Shown piece after piece: positions 61,695 through 64,000 of a DNA stretch of 64,000 nt; position 1 is the first letter of the stretch; every line of letters starts with the position of its first letter. Location: NCBI RefSeq assembly GCF_001552635.1, contig NZ_BCRO01000012.1:1-64000 (forward strand), read 5' to 3'. Position numbers and translations under genes: made by a program. Below the pieces are notes generated by a model. The model worked only from the letters and a program-made list of their open reading frames with translations, did no database searches and had not been told where the DNA came from. Origin of the DNA: Actinomadura hibisca NBRC 15177 (GTDB lineage Bacteria > Actinomycetota > Actinomycetes > Streptosporangiales > Streptosporangiaceae).

Positions 61695-64000
61695 GTGGCG
61701 GCGATCAGGCGAAACCCGGCTCCTCCCGGGCCGGTCACCGAACTGCTCGACCGTCTCCACGAACTCCACCTGGCGGCGGGCCAGCCCTCGGTGCGGCGGA
61801 TGGCCGTGCGCATCGGCCGGGGGCGGATCAGCTCCTCGACCATCCACAACATGTTCCGCGGGCCGCGCGTGCCGGGCTGGGAGTACCTGGAGCTGGTGGT
61901 GCAGGAACTGCGCGGCGACACCGTGGAGTTCCTGGCGCTCTGGCAGGCCGCGCGGCTGGCCGAGGACGCGGTCGCCGAGCCGGTCCCGCCGTCGGTGCTG
62001 GACGGCGCGGTCCCGCCGCCGCGCCCGGCCGGGGAGGCGGCGGGGCAGGGGCGGCGCGTCTGGTCCACCGAGATCCCGCGCCGCAACCCCAACTTCACCG
62101 GCCGCGCCGCCGAGCTGGACCGGCTGGCCGCCAACCTCGCCGCGCGCCGCCCGTCCGGCGGCCCGGCCATCCAGGTGATCTCCGGCATGGGCGGGCTCGG
62201 CAAGACCGAGATCGCCACCGAGTACGTGCACCGGCACGGCGACGAGTACTCGATCATCTGGTGGATCCGGTCGGAGAACCACGACCGGGTGCGGGACGCG
62301 CTGGTCGAGCTGGGGCGGCGGCTGGAGTTGCGGCAGGCCGCCGACGGCGGCGAGCGGGACCGGGCGATCGCCGCGGTGCTGGCCGCGCTCGGCACCGGCG
62401 CGCGGCCGAGCTGGCTGCTGGTCTACGACAACGCGACCCAGCCGCTGGACCTCCAGCCGTACCTGCCGGCCTGCGTGCCCGGCGGCCATGTCATCGTCAC
62501 CTCCCGGCTACGGAACTGGCCCGGCTACATCGAGGCCGACGGCGTGCACCTGGCGCCGTTCACCGAGGACGAGGCCGTCACGTTCCTGCGCCGCCGCGTG
62601 CCCGGCCTCGCGCTGCACCACGGCCTGCCGCGCGAGGAGGACGCGCGCCGCACCGACGAGGCGCGGCGGCTGGCGGCGGCGCTCGGCCACCTGCCGATCG
62701 CCGCCGAGCACGCCGGGGCCTACCTCGCCGAGACCCGGCAGAGCGTCGGGGAGTACCTGGACCGGTTCGCCGAGAACGCGCACCGGCTGCTCAGCGAGCA
62801 GCCCGCCGACTTCCCCGCGCCGGTGTCGGCGACCTGGGCGGTGTCCACCACGCTGCTGAGCGCCGACGCGGTGCACCTGTTCAACGCCTGCGCGTTCTTC
62901 TCGCCCGAGCCGATCGCCGCCGAACTGTTCCTGGACAACGGCGACGCCGTCACCGAGCCGCCGGAGCTGGCCGCGGTGCTGACCTCGGCGCAGCGGTTCC
63001 GCGCGGCCTGCGGGCAGCTGCACCGGCTGTCGCTGGCCAAGGTGGACGGCGCGCACGACCTCATCCAGCTGCACCGGGTCGTGCAGGCCGTCACGCGGGG
63101 GCGGTTGCGGCAGGACCGGCCCGCGATGTTCCACGCCTACCGGCGCGCGGTCGACGCGCTGCTGGCCGCCTCCGACCCGGGCAACCCCGACCGCCGGGGC
63201 AACGACGGCGTCTACGACCTGTCGTTGCAGCACCTGGAGTCCGAGCCCGGCTTCCTCAACAGCGCCGACCCCGGCCTGCAACGCCTGATCGTCGACCAGG
63301 TGCGGCGGCTGCACCTGCGCGGCGGGCACGTGGAGGCGGTGCGGTTCGGGCAGCGGGCGCTGGCGGCCTGGCGCGGCCGGTTCGGCGCCGACGAGCTGCC
63401 GGTGCTGACGCTGGCGGTGGAGGTCGCGATCGCGATGCGGATGGACGGCCACGACGCCGACGCCCGCCAGCTCACCCTGGAGACGTTGCCGCTGCTGCGC
63501 CGCTCGCACGGCGACGAGCACGAGGTGACGCTGCTGTGCGCCAACACCTACGGCGCCGACCTGCGCGGCCGCGGCCAGCTCGGCGAGGCGCTGGAGCTGG
63601 ACCTCAGCCTGCTGCCCAAGTTCGAGCGGGTCTTCGGCGTCGAGCACGAGCGCACCCTGAACGTCCGCAACAACATCGCCGCCGACTACCGGCGGCTCGG
63701 CCGCTACCGGGAGGCCCTGGAGTACGACCGGCGCACCCACCGGGACCGGCGGCGGGTGCTGGGCACCGACGACATCCGCACCCTGCACTCCCACGACGCG
63801 GTCGCCCGCGACCTGCGCGGCCTCGGCGCCTACCAGGAGTCGCTGGACACCGCGCGGCGCGTGGTGCACGCGTTCGAGGCGGTCGGCGGCGGCGAGAACC
63901 TGGACCGGCTGAACGCGCGCAAGGGCTTCGCGGTCGCGCTGCGCAAGGCCGGGCACCACTGGGACGCGCTGCGCGAGAGCGAGGACGTCGTGCAGCGCTA
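61695..64000 (+). CDS. NB-ARC/TPR protein, FxsT-like (runs off the right edge)
   Basis: At least 768 residues; the gene continues past the window. GTG 61695 is chosen because GGAGG lies eight bases upstream; ATG 61680 is also in frame. An N-terminal XRE-like region (about 15-65: SVRRMAVRIGRGRISSSTIH) precedes NPNFTGRAAELDRLA, an NB-ARC NTPase (Walker A SGMGGLGKTEIA, Walker B SWLLVYDNATQ) and C-terminal tetratricopeptide repeats. It resembles the TPR protein of FxSxx-COOH peptide systems; their precursor and radical-SAM genes are not in view. Confidence 0.85.
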   Translation, partial: MAAIRRNPAPPGPVTELLDRLHELHLAAGQPSVRRMAVRIGRGRISSSTIHNMFRGPRVPGWEYLELVVQELRGDTVEFLALWQAARLAEDAVAEPVPPSVLDGAVPPPRPAGEAAGQGRRVWSTEIPRRNPNFTGRAAELDRLAANLAARRPSGGPAIQVISGMGGLGKTEIATEYVHRHGDEYSIIWWIRSENHDRVRDALVELGRRLELRQAADGGERDRAIAAVLAALGTGARPSWLLVYDNATQPLDLQPYLPACVPGGHVIVTSRLRNWPGYIEADGVHLAPFTEDEAVTFLRRRVPGLALHHGLPREEDARRTDEARRLAAALGHLPIAAEHAGAYLAETRQSVGEYLDRFAENAHRLLSEQPADFPAPVSATWAVSTTLLSADAVHLFNACAFFSPEPIAAELFLDNGDAVTEPPELAAVLTSAQRFRAACGQLHRLSLAKVDGAHDLIQLHRVVQAVTRGRLRQDRPAMFHAYRRAVDALLAASDPGNPDRRGNDGVYDLSLQHLESEPGFLNSADPGLQRLIVDQVRRLHLRGGHVEAVRFGQRALAAWRGRFGADELPVLTLAVEVAIAMRMDGHDADARQLTLETLPLLRRSHGDEHEVTLLCANTYGADLRGRGQLGEALELDLSLLPKFERVFGVEHERTLNVRNNIAADYRRLGRYREALEYDRRTHRDRRRVLGTDDIRTLHSHDAVARDLRGLGAYQESLDTARRVVHAFEAVGGGENLDRLNARKGFAVALRKAGHHWDALRESEDVVQR

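Noticed and set aside
61695..64000. Firm naming of the last gene as fxsT
   Set aside because: The domain order fits, but the diagnostic precursor peptide and radical-SAM genes lie outside the window if present.

Overview
The window is about 64 kb of very GC-rich chromosomal DNA, tightly packed with genes on both strands. GTG starts are common and the gene families are actinobacterial: DUF574 methyltransferases, XRE/DUF5753 regulators paired with DUF397, PucR-type regulators, PspC and a DtxR/IdeR-type iron box. The best guess is a Streptosporangiales-type actinomycete (Actinomadura-like). That is an inference from gene content; there is no rRNA here to prove it. I saw no integrase, transposase or CRISPR array.

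Left part, 1-18.4 kb. A two-component system (response regulator and NarL-type kinase) is followed by two PucR-like regulators flanking a secreted alpha/beta hydrolase. Next comes a ferric-siderophore locus in two units, each behind its own iron box: FecCD permease, FecCD permease and ATPase; then binding lipoprotein plus two half-ABC exporters whose ATPase sites are complementary halves. A P450 and a DUF574 methyltransferase are divergent, and an operon (EF-hand protein, isopropylmalate-dehydrogenase-like enzyme, isochorismatase-fold hydrolase, LCMT-type methyltransferase) converges on the P450. Together these look like a small specialised-metabolite locus.

Middle part, 18.7-38.7 kb. The most interesting locus is at 18.7-25.6 kb. 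A tightly coupled four-gene operon (nucleotidyl-cyclase homologue, P-loop NTPase, SPFH-like coiled-coil protein, DUF4407 membrane protein) lies divergent from a PycTM-like membrane protein and next to a Crp/Fnr regulator. A perfect 13+13 bp palindrome sits in the divergent spacer. The cyclase C-terminus and the NTPase N-terminus share a short motif ending GANFGFG. After tRNA-Asp and tRNA-Phe come an amino-acid permease, an ABC-F protein with a leaderless-looking upstream ORF, a membrane adenylate cyclase, a secreted GDPD, an orphan histidine kinase, a cNMP-domain/collagen-like/cyclase fusion protein, a 1.2-kb repeat-bearing intergenic region, and an XRE/DUF397 pair.

Right part, 39-64 kb. This holds a secreted lipase, a giant FAD/Fe-S oxidase, an arylamine N-acetyltransferase, an L,D-transpeptidase, an exonuclease/BRCT protein with an XRE regulator, a PLD-helicase plus HNH-nuclease pair (defence-like), small membrane and STAS proteins, tRNA-Glu, a metallophosphoesterase, a zincin, an MFS transporter, PspC, a glutaryl-CoA-dehydrogenase-like enzyme, a secreted Ig-like protein and asd. 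It ends with a third small cyclase homologue divergent from an NB-ARC/TPR (FxsT-like) gene that runs off the right edge.

A theme across the window is nucleotide signalling: one canonical adenylate cyclase, three divergent cyclase homologues, two cNMP-binding-domain proteins, and two loci where a divergent cyclase homologue sits beside an NTPase.
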